From: Halomonas sp. KAO
GTDB lineage: Bacteria; Pseudomonadota; Gammaproteobacteria; Pseudomonadales; Halomonadaceae
DNA length: 64,000 nucleotides
Assembly (NCBI RefSeq): GCF_015595025.1
Contig: NZ_JADNRL010000010.1
Span: 109,702 to 173,701, forward strand
Reading direction: 5' to 3'
Below, one piece after another: positions 16,465 to 26,079 of the stretch (position 1 is its first letter; every line of letters starts with the position of its first letter). A program made the translations under genes and the position numbers. The notes under the pieces are model-generated. The model saw only the letters and a program-made list of their open reading frames with translations, did no database searches and was not told the origin of the DNA.

Positions 16465-17384
16465 GACAGGGGGTCTCCGGAAGATATGGCAGTATCGTTG
16501 CATTCGTTGCGCTTGGCGGCCTGCCAGTGGCGTTCCATGGTCGCGAGGTCGGCATCGGCGGGGCTACTGCCCGTCGCCGCCAGGGCCGCTTCCACGTGAC
16601 GAAAGCGGCGCTCGAACTTGTTGTTGGTGGCTCGCAGGCACTGCTCGGGGTCGGCCTTGAGGGTCCGGGCGAGATTGGTCACCGCGAACAGCAGGTCACC
16701 CACCTCCTCGATGGCATGCTCTCGACTCCCCTCGGTCAGCGCCTCCTCGACCTCGTCGAGCTCTTCGCGAATCTTGGCGATCACCCCGCGGGAGTCGGGC
16801 CAGTCGAACCCCACCCGGGCGGCACGCTTCGAGAGCTTGGCGGCTCGCGACAGCGCCGGCAGTGTGCGCGGCACATCATCCAGAACCGAGGGCGCAACGG
16901 CGTCGCTCCCCGAGGCATCGGGGGTCTCGTGGGTCTCACGCATCCGCTGCGCTCGCTCCTCGGCCTTTAGGGCCTCCCAGCGGCGATTGATGCCTTCGAG
17001 CTCGGGGAGCTGGCGAGCTTCGCTATCCGCGGCATCAACGTCGGGTGGGCGCCGCGAGGCCAGGCTGCCATCGGGGAAGACATGGGGGTGGCGACGCAGC
17101 ATCTTGGTGGTCAGGGTATCCACGACCGTGTGGAAGTCGAAACGCCCCTCCTCACTCGCGAACTGGGCGTAGTAGACCACCTGAAAGAGCAGGTCACCCA
17201 GCTCACCGGGCAGCTCCTCCCAGGCGCGGCGCTCGATGGCGTCGGCGACCTCATAGGCCTCCTCCAGGGTGTGGGGCACGATGGTGTCCCAATCCTGCCT
17301 GAGGTCCCATGGACACCCCTGGTCGGGGTCACGCAGCACCGCCATCAGGGTCAGCAGATCATCCAGACCATGGCGCTGGCTCAT
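16461..17384 (-). CDS. mazG: Nucleoside triphosphate pyrophosphohydrolase MazG
   Basis: 307 residues with two MazG folds. The first has the opening LLTLMAVLRDPDQGCPWD and the EExYEVADAI motif; the second has KIREELDEVEEAL and the EEVGDLLFAVTNLAR motif with the metal-binding acidic residues. It hydrolyses (d)NTPs to monophosphates and PPi, and in E. coli limits MazEF-linked death by reducing ppGpp. The protein is about 40 residues longer than E. coli MazG owing to an Ala/Asp/Glu-rich linker (about residues 108-170) between the domains. Start and stop overlap relA and ppc by four bases each. Confidence 0.95.
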   Translation of the reverse strand: MSQRHGLDDLLTLMAVLRDPDQGCPWDLRQDWDTIVPHTLEEAYEVADAIERRAWEELPGELGDLLFQVVYYAQFASEEGRFDFHTVVDTLTTKMLRRHPHVFPDGSLASRRPPDVDAADSEARQLPELEGINRRWEALKAEERAQRMRETHETPDASGSDAVAPSVLDDVPRTLPALSRAAKLSKRAARVGFDWPDSRGVIAKIREELDEVEEALTEGSREHAIEEVGDLLFAVTNLARTLKADPEQCLRATNNKFERRFRHVEAALAATGSSPADADLATMERHWQAAKRNECNDTAISSGDPLS

Positions 17385-19663
17385 GTCTTCCTCTCCTTTC
17401 CCTTGCGCTTGCCGGGCTTGCCGCCACTGCGCAGGCGCCTCACCTCGATAACGTTGGGCAGCTGCTGAATGCGGGAGAAGAGCCGCCCCAGCGACTCCAG
17501 GCCATCCACTTCGACGGTAATGGTCAGCCTCGCGATGCCATCATCGGTATCGGTGAGGGTATTGACCGCCAGCACGTTGACCTTCTCGTTGCCAAGTACC
17601 CCGGTGACGTCGCGCAGCAGGCCGGAGCGATCCCACGCCTGCACCTCGATATTGACCGGGTACTGGGTTCGCGCCCGCTCGCCCCACTCCACCTCGATGA
17701 TGCGCTGGGGCTCGTCCACACTCAACTGCAGGATATTGGGGCAGTCCTCGCGGTGCACCGTGACTCCACGCCCCTGGGTAATGAAGCCGACGATCGGCTC
17801 ACCCGGCACCGGATGACAGCAGTTGGCCATGCTGGTCTTGAGGTTACCTACGCCCAGCACGGTGATATCGCTCTTCTCGCCCTTGCCCGTGGTGCGCCTG
17901 GGCTTGGCCAGCAGGCGGTCGAGCTGCTCCTGGTCATCGTTCTCACCGAACAGCTGCTGAGCCTGGTTCAGCACCTGCCCGATGCGCAGGTCCCCCGCTC
18001 CCAGGGCGGCGTACATGTCATCGGGCGTTGTGTAGTTGACCTTGCGAGCCAGGGTGTCGAGGGCCATGTCCTCGAGGTCGAGACGCTTCATCTCGCGCTC
18101 GAACAGGGCGCGCCCCTCCAGGATGTTCTGGTCACGGGCCTGGTACTTGAACCAGGCCTGAATCTTGGAACGGGCCCGGGAGGTACGCACATAGGCCAGG
18201 CTGGGGTTGAGCCAGTCGCGACTCGGCCCACCCTTGCTGGCGGTAAGGATCTCCACCTGCTGGCCGGTCTTCAACGTATAGGTAAGCGGCACGATGCGGC
18301 CATTGACCTTGGCCCCACGGCACCGATGCCCCACCTCGGTATGCACCCGATAGGCGAAGTCGATGGGGGTCGCGACACGCGGCAGGTCGATGATATGGCC
18401 ATCCGGGGTGAAAACGTAGATGCGGTCCGGGGCCACGTCGCTGTTGAGTCCTTCACTCAGGTCGCCGAGATCGCCGACCTCCTCCTGCCACTCGAGCACC
18501 TGCCGCAGCCAGGCGATCTTGTCCTCGTAGCTGGTACTCTTGGCCCGGGTGTCATGCCCCTTGTAGCGCCAGTGAGCACAGACCCCCAGCTCCGCCTCCT
18601 CATGCATGGCAAAGGTGCGGATCTGGATCTCAACGACCTTGTTCTCGGGGCCGAGGACCGCGGTGTGCAACGACTGGTAGCCATTCTGCTTGGGATTGGC
18701 AATATAGTCGTCGAACTCGTTGGGTACGTGATGCCAGCGCGAGTGCACCAGCCCCAGCACGGTGTAGCAGTCGGTGACTTCGGGCACCAGAATGCGCACC
18801 GCCCGGATATCATGGACCTGGGAGAAGTCGATGCGCTTGCGCTTCATCTTCCGCCAGATCGAGTAAATGTGCTTGGCCCGACCATCGACGTCGTAGCGTT
18901 GGATGCCCTGGGCATCCAGCAGGCCGTTGAGGGTGGCGACGATCTCGGTGATATAGCGATCGCGATCCAGGCGCTTTTCCGCCAGTTGCCGCGCGATGGC
19001 CTTGTAGTCATCCTCATGGAGATAGCGGAAGGAGAGGTCCTCGAGCTCCCACTTGAGGTGACCGATCCCCAGCCGATGCGCCAGGGGGGCAAAGATATCG
19101 AACACCTCACGAGCCACGCGTTGCTGCTTCTCTCGGGGCGCCTCCCTGACCTGGCGCAGCGCACAGGTGCGCTCGGCGATCTTGATCAGTGCCACGCGAA
19201 CATCGTCGATCATGTTGACCAGCATCTTGCGCAGATTGTCCTGCTGGTCATGCTGGCCCATGTCGCGGCTGGGCAACTGGGTCGCACTGATCGCCGCCAT
19301 CTGCAGCACGCCATCGATCAGTCCGGCCACCTCCTTGCCAAACTGCTTGCCGACGGCCTCGAGGCCGACCAGACCCTCGCGCACCGCGCGATAGAGTACC
19401 GCGGCAACCAGCGCCACCTGGTCGAGCTTGAGCTCACCCAGGATATCGGCCATCTCCAGGCCCATGCGAAAGCTGGACCCTTCCGCCAACCAGGCCCGGT
19501 GGGGGCGCTCCGACTCACTCTCCAGCCGCTCGGCGAGCCGACAGGCCTCGATCATCTCGGCCGGGTCGCGCAGCCTCACGTCCTCCTGCAGGCGCTCCAC
19601 CCAGCGTTCGATATCCACCTTTCCCGTCGCGGTGAGAGGCTGCTCCTCACGTACTTTAACCAT
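17381..19663 (-). CDS. relA: (p)ppGpp synthetase RelA
   Basis: 760 residues. Order: degenerate HD hydrolase region (LIDGVLQMAAI, no complete HD pair seen), synthetase domain with EFDDYIANPKQNGYQSLHT and VEIQIRTFAMHEEAELGVCAHW, TGS domain (DRIYVFTPDGHIIDLP), zinc-finger region with NCCHPVPGEPIVGF, and a C-terminal ACT domain. The EFDDY (ExDD) motif and the Cys pair mark RelA rather than SpoT: it makes ppGpp on ribosomes stalled with uncharged tRNA. The start at 19663 has AAGGAG nine bases upstream; the frame is open for another 190 codons through rlmD but that is a shadow. Thirteen bases after rlmD, overlapping mazG by four. Confidence 0.96.
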   Translation of the reverse strand: MVKVREEQPLTATGKVDIERWVERLQEDVRLRDPAEMIEACRLAERLESESERPHRAWLAEGSSFRMGLEMADILGELKLDQVALVAAVLYRAVREGLVGLEAVGKQFGKEVAGLIDGVLQMAAISATQLPSRDMGQHDQQDNLRKMLVNMIDDVRVALIKIAERTCALRQVREAPREKQQRVAREVFDIFAPLAHRLGIGHLKWELEDLSFRYLHEDDYKAIARQLAEKRLDRDRYITEIVATLNGLLDAQGIQRYDVDGRAKHIYSIWRKMKRKRIDFSQVHDIRAVRILVPEVTDCYTVLGLVHSRWHHVPNEFDDYIANPKQNGYQSLHTAVLGPENKVVEIQIRTFAMHEEAELGVCAHWRYKGHDTRAKSTSYEDKIAWLRQVLEWQEEVGDLGDLSEGLNSDVAPDRIYVFTPDGHIIDLPRVATPIDFAYRVHTEVGHRCRGAKVNGRIVPLTYTLKTGQQVEILTASKGGPSRDWLNPSLAYVRTSRARSKIQAWFKYQARDQNILEGRALFEREMKRLDLEDMALDTLARKVNYTTPDDMYAALGAGDLRIGQVLNQAQQLFGENDDQEQLDRLLAKPRRTTGKGEKSDITVLGVGNLKTSMANCCHPVPGEPIVGFITQGRGVTVHREDCPNILQLSVDEPQRIIEVEWGERARTQYPVNIEVQAWDRSGLLRDVTGVLGNEKVNVLAVNTLTDTDDGIARLTITVEVDGLESLGRLFSRIQQLPNVIEVRRLRSGGKPGKRKGKERKT

Positions 19664-19676
19664 CGGCCAAGGCTCC

Positions 19677-21128
19677 TTACCGCCGCTCTTCCATCCCTGA
19701 ATGTTCGAACAGCAGCATCGATTCCAGATGAGAGGTGTGCACGAACATATCGGCCACGGCGATACGCGTGACCCGATAGCCTCCCTGCGCCAGGTGTGCG
19801 GCATCCCGAGCCAGTGTCGCCGGGTCGCAGGCAATATAGAGCACGCGGGGCACCGGTGCCGCCGCCAGGGCCCGGGCGGCACCTTCGGCACCCTCGCGTG
19901 GCGGATCGAGCACCACCACCTCGGGGCCGATCTCTTCCAAAAGCGCTGCCACTGTCCCCAGACTCGCCAGGTTGGCCTGGCGAGCCGACAGCTGCAGCCC
20001 CCCACCGTTGGCACTGGCATTGGCACGCGCGTTGGCGCCCAGGCGCTCGACCATCGACGGACTCCCCTCCACCGCGACCACCCGTGCCCCGGCGGAGGCC
20101 AGCGGCAGGCTGAAATTGCCGACACCGGCAAACAGGTCGAGCAGCACCGTCCCGGCAAGATCATCGAGCCAGCCGAGTGCCGTCTCAACCATCTGTCGAT
20201 TGACCTCCTCATTGGCCTGCAGGAAGTCACCGGGGGCGATGCCCAGTTCGAGGTCCTCCTGGGTCCCGGGCACTCGGTAGCTCAGACGCGGGGGAGGCGT
20301 CAGCCACTCCAGGGCGGGGGCATCACGCCCTGCCAGCCAGCCCAGGTGGATCCCATGCTCGTGGGCGAAGACACGCCAGGCCTCGCGATCGACGGCATGC
20401 TCCTTGAGCTGGCGGATCACCAGGGTGCTGCCCTGATCGCTGGCCAGCAGCTCCAGATGCCCCACCTGGCGTGGCGCCTGCAGCGCCATCAGTTGACGGT
20501 GCAGGGGAGTCAGCAGGGCATCGAGCTCAGGCATCAGGATGGTGCAGTGCGCGATATCCACCAGACGATGGCTATGGCGTGCGCGGAACCCAAGGTACAG
20601 ACGCCCCTCGGCATCCAGCTTCACTCCCAGCCGGGCACGGCGCCGATAGCCCTGGCTGGCACCGGCCAGCAACTCTGGCTCACCGGCGATCTCGACTCCC
20701 TGACGCGCCAGCAGATCGACGAGGACCGCCTGCTTGTGGCGACGCTGGGCGGGCACTGACAGATGCTGAAGATCGCAGCCGCCACAGCGCTGGTAATAGT
20801 CGCAGGGCGGCTTGACGCGCTCCGGCGAGGCCTCGAGCACCTCGCGCACATGGGCCTCATCGAAACGCCTGCGGGTCAAATAGACCGCCACCTCGACCCG
20901 CTCTCCGGGCAGCGCGCCGTCGACGAACAGCGTCTTGCCCTCGGTATCATGGGTCACGCCACGGCCGTCATGGGCCAGGCGCTCGATCATCAGGCCCTGG
21001 GCCTCGCCCTCACTCGAAGACGCATCCCCCCTGGCATTGGAGTATGGCGGCGAGTGTGGCTGTCGACCCTGCAGGCCGGAAACACCCGACCGCTCGCGAC
21101 GCGGTCGCCGCTTGCCCAGCATCGCCAT
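19677..21128 (-). CDS. rlmD: 23S rRNA (uracil-1939-C5)-methyltransferase RlmD
   Basis: 483 residues. After a basic N-terminal extension of about 40 residues comes a TRAM RNA-binding domain (IERLAHDGRGV...), then Fe-S cluster cysteines Cys109, Cys115, Cys118 and Cys195 (CxxxxxCxxC ... C), the SAM motif LLDLFAGVGNFSLPLA, DPPREGAEG, and the catalytic cysteine in YIACDPATLARD. It methylates U1939 of 23S rRNA (also called RumA). GGAGGG lies before the ATG at 21128. It follows cysM by three bases and precedes relA by 13, so it is inside the same operon; linkage with relA is conserved in gammaproteobacteria. Confidence 0.96.
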   Translation of the reverse strand: MAMLGKRRPRRERSGVSGLQGRQPHSPPYSNARGDASSSEGEAQGLMIERLAHDGRGVTHDTEGKTLFVDGALPGERVEVAVYLTRRRFDEAHVREVLEASPERVKPPCDYYQRCGGCDLQHLSVPAQRRHKQAVLVDLLARQGVEIAGEPELLAGASQGYRRRARLGVKLDAEGRLYLGFRARHSHRLVDIAHCTILMPELDALLTPLHRQLMALQAPRQVGHLELLASDQGSTLVIRQLKEHAVDREAWRVFAHEHGIHLGWLAGRDAPALEWLTPPPRLSYRVPGTQEDLELGIAPGDFLQANEEVNRQMVETALGWLDDLAGTVLLDLFAGVGNFSLPLASAGARVVAVEGSPSMVERLGANARANASANGGGLQLSARQANLASLGTVAALLEEIGPEVVVLDPPREGAEGAARALAAAPVPRVLYIACDPATLARDAAHLAQGGYRVTRIAVADMFVHTSHLESMLLFEHSGMEERR

Positions 21129-21131
21129 GAC

Positions 21132-22028
21132 TCAGCCCTCCGGGGCGTAGAGACCGGTGGAAAGATAACGGTCGCCGCGGTCGCAGACGATAAACACGAT
21201 CACCGCATCTTCGACCTGCTCGGCGACTCGCAGGGCGCCGGCCAGGGCCCCACCGGAGCTGACGCCTGCCAGGATGCCCTCCTCCCGAGCCAGGCGTCGC
21301 ATATGCTCCTCGGCCTCGTGCTGGCCGATATCGAGCACCCGATCGACGCGACTGGCATCGAAGATGCTTGGCAGGTACGCCTCGGGCCAGCGGCGAATTC
21401 CGGCGATACTGGCGCCGTCCTCGGGCTGCAGGCCGATGATCTCGACGTCGGGGTTGCGCTCCTTGAGGGCCTGGGAAACCCCCATGATGGTACCGGTAGT
21501 GCCCATCGAGCTGATGAAGTGGGTCACGCTGCCGGCGGTCTGCTCCCAGATCTCGGGGCCGGTGCCACGGTAGTGGGAGAGCGGATTGTCGGGGTTGGCA
21601 AACTGATCCAGCCGCTTGCCTTCACCCCGCGCGAGCATGGCCTCTGCCAGGTCACGGGCCTCTTCCATGCCACCCTCCTGGCTCACGGTGATCAGCCTGG
21701 CGCCGTAGGCCGCCATGCACTGCTTGCGCTCCTCCGAGGCGTTGTCGGGCATGATCAGCACCATGCGATAGCCCTTGATGGCCGCCGCCATGGCGAGGGC
21801 GATGCCGGTGTTGCCCGACGTCGCCTCGATCAGGGTGTCGCCCAGAACGATCTCGCCGCGTGCCTCGGCCTGCTCCAGCATGGCCAGGGCAGGCCGGTCC
21901 TTAACCGAACCCGCAGGGTTGTTACCCTCGAGTTTGGCCAGCAGCACATTGTTGCGACCGGCCCCGATGCGCTTGAGGCGCACCAGCGGCGTCTGGCCGA
22001 CAACGTCCTCGATGGTCGGAAAGTGCAT
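21132..22028 (-). CDS. cysM: Cysteine synthase B
   Basis: 298 residues, fold-type II PLP enzyme. The PLP lysine is Lys43 in NPAGSVKDRPAL; the phosphate-binding loop is EATSGNTGIALA; the substrate loop region has SSMGTTGTIMG. CysM condenses O-acetylserine with sulfide or thiosulfate (giving S-sulfocysteine). The QxPE/GLQPEDGASIAGIRRW segment matches CysM rather than CysK. The start at 22028 has an AAGGA eight bases upstream. It heads the rlmD-relA-mazG-ppc train and is divergent from barA with about 110 bases between, the conserved gammaproteobacterial order. Confidence 0.93.
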   Translation of the reverse strand: MHFPTIEDVVGQTPLVRLKRIGAGRNNVLLAKLEGNNPAGSVKDRPALAMLEQAEARGEIVLGDTLIEATSGNTGIALAMAAAIKGYRMVLIMPDNASEERKQCMAAYGARLITVSQEGGMEEARDLAEAMLARGEGKRLDQFANPDNPLSHYRGTGPEIWEQTAGSVTHFISSMGTTGTIMGVSQALKERNPDVEIIGLQPEDGASIAGIRRWPEAYLPSIFDASRVDRVLDIGQHEAEEHMRRLAREEGILAGVSSGGALAGALRVAEQVEDAVIVFIVCDRGDRYLSTGLYAPEG

Positions 22029-22138
22029 GCAAGCATCCTTCTCCAAAGGTATTTTCACCATTATATCCGTGTGACTCCGGGGTGGACAGGCACTCCACTC
22101 GGCCACGGCCCTCATCTCACTCATCGCCGGAAACCTCC

Positions 22139-24859
22139 ATGCCTCTGAAGCTGCGACTGCTGCTGACCACACTGGTTCTCCCCTTGCTGCTGATGCTCGC
22201 CGTGGCGGTCATCACCCTCTCCCTGCACCGTGATGATCATGACGCGGAGCTGGAGGCCGAGCTGTACCAGGCCACGGCACTGGTCGAGCCTAGCCTGCTG
22301 GCCGCGCTGCGCGCGGAGGATCTGCCGGCTCTGAGGACGCATACCGCCAGCCTGCTCGGCCTGCGGGAGGTCACGGCCGCGGCCATCATCGACGCCAGCG
22401 GCATGCCACTGATTGAGGCCGGTCGCCTGACCCAGGAGGTTCCCCGGGCGCACACCAGCGCCATCGTACGCCAGAACAACGGCCACTGGCGCATGACTTA
22501 TCCTCTTGCGGACGACAACGCCACACGCCTGGTGATGGATATCGATGCCAGCGGGCTGCTGCTGGGCCACTACCGGCAGCTGGGTGCCAGCGGTCTGCTG
22601 CTTGTCCTTGGCGCCGCCATCCTGGGGCTTGCCACCGCCAGCACCTATCGGCGCCTGCAGCGCCCCCTGGCGCGGATCGATGCCACGCTGTCGCAACTGG
22701 CGCGAGAGGAGAGCGCACAGCCGCTGCCCCCTTCTCCCCCTGAGCTGCCCCCGCTGGATACCCATATCAATGTGCTGGCCTCGCGCCTGCAGGCGTCTCG
22801 CGAAGAGATGCAGCGCCAGATCGCTCAGGCCACCATGGAGCTGGAGGAGTCGATGGAGACCGTCGAGATCCAGAACATGCAGCTCGATATGGCACACCGA
22901 CGCGCCGTGGAAGCCAACCGGGTGAAATCGGAGTTCCTCGCCAACATGAGCCACGAGATCCGCACGCCCCTCAACGGTATCATCGGCTTCTGCCGACTGC
23001 TGGGGCGCTCGCCCCTGGATGTCCGTCAACGGGAGTGGCTGGAACATGTCGACCGGGCCTGTGACAACCTGCTGATGCTGGTCAACGATATCCTGGACTA
23101 CTCCAGGCTCGAGGCAGGCAGGCTGGAGCTCGAGCGAATGCCGGTGGAGATGGTGGAACTGGTCGACGAGGTCCTGGCGCTACAGGCGCCCACGGCCCAG
23201 CAGAAGGGGCTGGAGCTGCTCGGCATGGTCTATGATGACGTGCCATCGTTGCTGGAGGGCGACCCGATGCGCATCCGCCAGGTGCTGACCAATCTGGTCG
23301 GCAATGCGGTGAAATTTACCGAGCACGGCGATGTTCTGGTCCGGGTCATGGTGGAAGAGAGCGAGGCGGACCGCGTCACCCTGCGCATCAGCGTGACGGA
23401 CACCGGCATCGGGCTGTCGAATGAGCACAGGCAGCGCCTCTTCGATGCCTTCCACCAGACCTCCCCGAGCCACAGTCGGGAGTTCGGCGGCAGCGGGCTC
23501 GGCCTCTTCATCTGCCGCCAGCTGGTGGAACAGATGGGGGGCGAGATCGACGTGCAGAGCGAACCGGGCCACGGCAGCACCTTCTCGTTTACGTTGCCAC
23601 TGGCCGGCGAGGCCGAGTCGCAACGACCGCCCGAGTTGCACCTGAAGGGCGAGACCATCCTGCTGGAGGAGCCGCACGCCCCCAGCCGGCACACCCTGCT
23701 GCACCTGCTGCGCCGCTGGGGAGCCACGCCGCTGCCGGCCGACACCGCCTCGCCGCCTCTCCCGAGCCTGCTGATCGTCAGCCTGGGCGCACCGCCCTAC
23801 GCTCCCGAACTTCTTCACCACTGGCAGGAACGGATCGTCGAGCTGCAGTGCCCCGCACTCGTGCTCTGCACGGTCAGCCCCCTCGAGCTGCCCGACATCA
23901 TGCTCCCCGCCGGGGGCGAGATGCTGGCCAAGCCACTGGCCCGGCGCGCATTCGCCGATGCCATCGAACGCATCCTGGCAAGCGGACAGCACGCCGGAGC
24001 GGCCGACACCGAACGCTCGGCAGACACGCCCGACACCGGCCTGCGGCTACTCGCCGTCGACGACAACGACTCCAACCGCCGCCTGTTGAGCGAGCTGCTG
24101 ACCGGCCCCGGGGTGGAGGTCACGCTGGCAAGCGGTGGCGAACAGGCCGTTTCGCTGGGCCGTAAGCAGCACTTCGATCTGGTGCTGATGGATATCCGCA
24201 TGCCGGGCATGGATGGTGTCGAGGCGACCCGAGCGCTGCGCCGCCTGAACCAGAGGTGGCGACGCACCCCGATCGTCGCCGTGACGGCCCACGCCCTGGA
24301 GGATGAACGCCGTCGGCTGCTGGCCAGCGGCCTGGATGACGTGCTGATCAAGCCGCTGGGAGGCAAGGACCTGGCGGCCCTGCTGAGTCGCCATCTGGGG
24401 AGTGTTCCCGCCCACCTCATGGCGACCGACACTTCATCGGCGGACGCCCGGTCATCGGAGCTGGCCGCGGTGGACCTCTCTCTGGGTGCGCGGCTGGCCG
24501 GTGGACGGGAGCAGCTGGCGCACCAGCTGCTCGTCCAGCTCGCCGACTCTCTCGACGCGAGCGAGAAGGCGATATACCAGGCCTATGAGGATCGGGACGA
24601 TGAGGCGTTACTGGACGCCATACACGCCCTCAACGGTGCCTGTCGTTACTGCGGGGCACCACGTTTGGGGCTGCTCGCGGAAACCATGGAAACACGCCTG
24701 CGTAGCCGTGGACGCATGGCCATGGCCCCGCTGATGGGGGACCTGACCGACGCCATGGAGGAGCTGCGCCGGTGGCGCAAGGCGCAGCTCGAAGAAACTC
24801 AGTCCTCCAGTACCACGAAGGCGACCGCGAACTCCTCCTCATCGGACAGGGTCAGGTGA
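22139..24859 (+). CDS. barA: Hybrid sensor histidine kinase BarA/GacS
   Basis: 906 residues: membrane helix about 7-28, periplasmic sensor about 29-155, second helix about 160-182, HAMP-like linker and coiled coil, HisKA with His272 in SHEIRTPLNG, HATPase with VGNAVKFTEHG and GSGLGLFICRQL, a receiver with Asp685 in MDIRMPGMDG, and a C-terminal Hpt domain with His829 in IHALNGACRYCG. BarA/GacS phosphorylates UvrY/GacA, which drives CsrA-antagonising small RNAs controlling secondary metabolism, motility and carbon flow. Position between cysM and acpS matches other gammaproteobacteria. Its last 61 bases overlap the 3' end of acpS on the other strand. Confidence 0.94.
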   Translation: MPLKLRLLLTTLVLPLLLMLAVAVITLSLHRDDHDAELEAELYQATALVEPSLLAALRAEDLPALRTHTASLLGLREVTAAAIIDASGMPLIEAGRLTQEVPRAHTSAIVRQNNGHWRMTYPLADDNATRLVMDIDASGLLLGHYRQLGASGLLLVLGAAILGLATASTYRRLQRPLARIDATLSQLAREESAQPLPPSPPELPPLDTHINVLASRLQASREEMQRQIAQATMELEESMETVEIQNMQLDMAHRRAVEANRVKSEFLANMSHEIRTPLNGIIGFCRLLGRSPLDVRQREWLEHVDRACDNLLMLVNDILDYSRLEAGRLELERMPVEMVELVDEVLALQAPTAQQKGLELLGMVYDDVPSLLEGDPMRIRQVLTNLVGNAVKFTEHGDVLVRVMVEESEADRVTLRISVTDTGIGLSNEHRQRLFDAFHQTSPSHSREFGGSGLGLFICRQLVEQMGGEIDVQSEPGHGSTFSFTLPLAGEAESQRPPELHLKGETILLEEPHAPSRHTLLHLLRRWGATPLPADTASPPLPSLLIVSLGAPPYAPELLHHWQERIVELQCPALVLCTVSPLELPDIMLPAGGEMLAKPLARRAFADAIERILASGQHAGAADTERSADTPDTGLRLLAVDDNDSNRRLLSELLTGPGVEVTLASGGEQAVSLGRKQHFDLVLMDIRMPGMDGVEATRALRRLNQRWRRTPIVAVTAHALEDERRRLLASGLDDVLIKPLGGKDLAALLSRHLGSVPAHLMATDTSSADARSSELAAVDLSLGARLAGGREQLAHQLLVQLADSLDASEKAIYQAYEDRDDEALLDAIHALNGACRYCGAPRLGLLAETMETRLRSRGRMAMAPLMGDLTDAMEELRRWRKAQLEETQSSSTTKATANSSSSDRVR

Positions 24860-25176
24860 GTGGCCCGCACGCCGGCACTGCGTGCCAGCTCATGGGCCTT
24901 GCCGGCCAGCAGCAACGAGGGCCGACCGAGGCTATCATTGACCACCTGGATCTCGGTCCAGCGCATGCCGTGACGCAGCCCGGTGCCCAGCGCCTTGACG
25001 AAGGCCTCCTTGGCCGCAAAGCGCTTGGCCAGGAAGGCCGCGGGCCTTGGGTGTCCCTGGACACGCTCGCGCTCCACTTCCCCCAGCAGACGACGGGTAA
25101 AGCGCTCGCCCCTGCGTGACAGCGCCGCCTCGAAACGGGCCACCCGGGCGATATCGGTGCCGATCCCCAGAATCAT
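24799..25176 (-). CDS. acpS: Holo-[acyl-carrier-protein] synthase
   Basis: 125 residues. Starts ILGIGTDIARVARFE with the Mg-binding Asp of GTDI, and has LAKRFAAKEAFVKALG, the Glu/Lys catalytic block of AcpS. It transfers 4'-phosphopantetheine from CoA to apo-ACP, essential for fatty-acid synthesis. It follows pdxJ by three bases, as in E. coli. The last 20 codons are shared, antisense, with the end of barA, yet the LSDEEEFAVAFVVLE end is conserved for the family, so both proteins appear intact. Confidence 0.95.
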   Translation of the reverse strand: MILGIGTDIARVARFEAALSRRGERFTRRLLGEVERERVQGHPRPAAFLAKRFAAKEAFVKALGTGLRHGMRWTEIQVVNDSLGRPSLLLAGKAHELARSAGVRATHLTLSDEEEFAVAFVVLED

Positions 25177-25179
25177 GAC

Positions 25180-25977
25180 TCAGTGCACGTGATCAGCGTG
25201 GTCATGGTCGTGGTCGTGCTCCTCGAGGGAGGCGACGAAGCCTGCCTCCTGCCCGGCGATCGCCAGACGCTTCATCTCGGCAACCGCCTCCTTGAGACCC
25301 ACGAACAGTGCCCGGGCGATGATCGCATGACCGATATTGAGCTCATGGATCCCCGGAATGGCGGCCACCGCCTCGACGTTATGGTAGTGCAGACCATGAC
25401 CGGCATTGACGACCAGCCCCAGCTCGAGAGCCATTTCGGCGGCCGCGGCGAGTCGCGCATGCTCACGGGCGGCCTCGTCTCCGGTGGCCTCGGCATAACC
25501 ACCGGTGTGCAGCTCGATGACCGGCGCGCCGGCCCTGGCGGCGGCAGCGATCTGCTCCGGCTCAGGGTCGACGAACAGCGAGACCTCACAGCCCGCCGCG
25601 GCCAGGCGTCGACAGGCGTTGCGAATCGTCTCGAAACCACCGACCACATCGAGCCCTCCCTCGGTGGTAAGCTCTTCGCGCTTCTCAGGCACCAGGCAGA
25701 CATGGGCCGGGCGCACCTCCTCGGCCAGGGCCATCATCTCCTCGGTCACCGCGATCTCGAGGTTCATGCGGGTATTCAGCACCTCCGCCAGCAGGCGAAC
25801 ATCACGCTCCTGGATATGCCGGCGGTCCTCACGAAGGTGGATGGTGATGCCATCGGCACCGGCCTCCTCGGCGAGCAGCGCTGCCTGGAGCGGGTCCGGG
25901 TAGCGGGTGCCTCGAGCCTGACGCAGGGTGGCGATATGATCGATATTGACGCCAAGCAGAATACGCGGGGGATGCAT
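25180..25977 (-). CDS. pdxJ: Pyridoxine 5'-phosphate synthase with His-rich tail
   Basis: 265 residues, a TIM barrel. [35 protein letters not shown] and the C-terminal [17 protein letters not shown] are conserved PdxJ motifs. It condenses 1-deoxyxylulose 5-phosphate with 3-amino-2-oxopropyl phosphate in vitamin B6 synthesis. AAGGAG precedes the ATG at 25977. Unusual point: after the normal end the protein carries a tail of about 14 residues ([14 protein letters not shown]) with alternating Asp and His, which looks able to bind metal and is absent from E. coli PdxJ. Operon: recO, then a 102-base gap, pdxJ, acpS. Confidence 0.95.
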   Translation of the reverse strand: MHPPRILLGVNIDHIATLRQARGTRYPDPLQAALLAEEAGADGITIHLREDRRHIQERDVRLLAEVLNTRMNLEIAVTEEMMALAEEVRPAHVCLVPEKREELTTEGGLDVVGGFETIRNACRRLAAAGCEVSLFVDPEPEQIAAAARAGAPVIELHTGGYAEATGDEAAREHARLAAAAEMALELGLVVNAGHGLHYHNVEAVAAIPGIHELNIGHAIIARALFVGLKEAVAEMKRLAIAGQEAGFVASLEEHDHDHDHADHVH

Positions 25978-26079
25978 AAGAGTCTCCTTGAAATAAGCCG
26001 TAGCCAGCTTAGCGTAAGCCGGCAAGGCTAGCGACAGAGGGGTGCGTAAAGTTTAATCGCTCTCAGCGCAGCCGTGCTC

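Noticed and set aside
17309..19771. 820-codon open frame on the plus strand antisense to relA
   Set aside because: It is the mirror frame of relA in GC-rich DNA: low-complexity His/Gln/Leu/Gly composition, no motifs, no ribosome site.
17381..20230. 949-residue version of RelA
   Set aside because: The extra 189 residues are Arg/Trp/Cys/Pro-rich frame-shadow of rlmD; AAGGAG supports the start at 19663.
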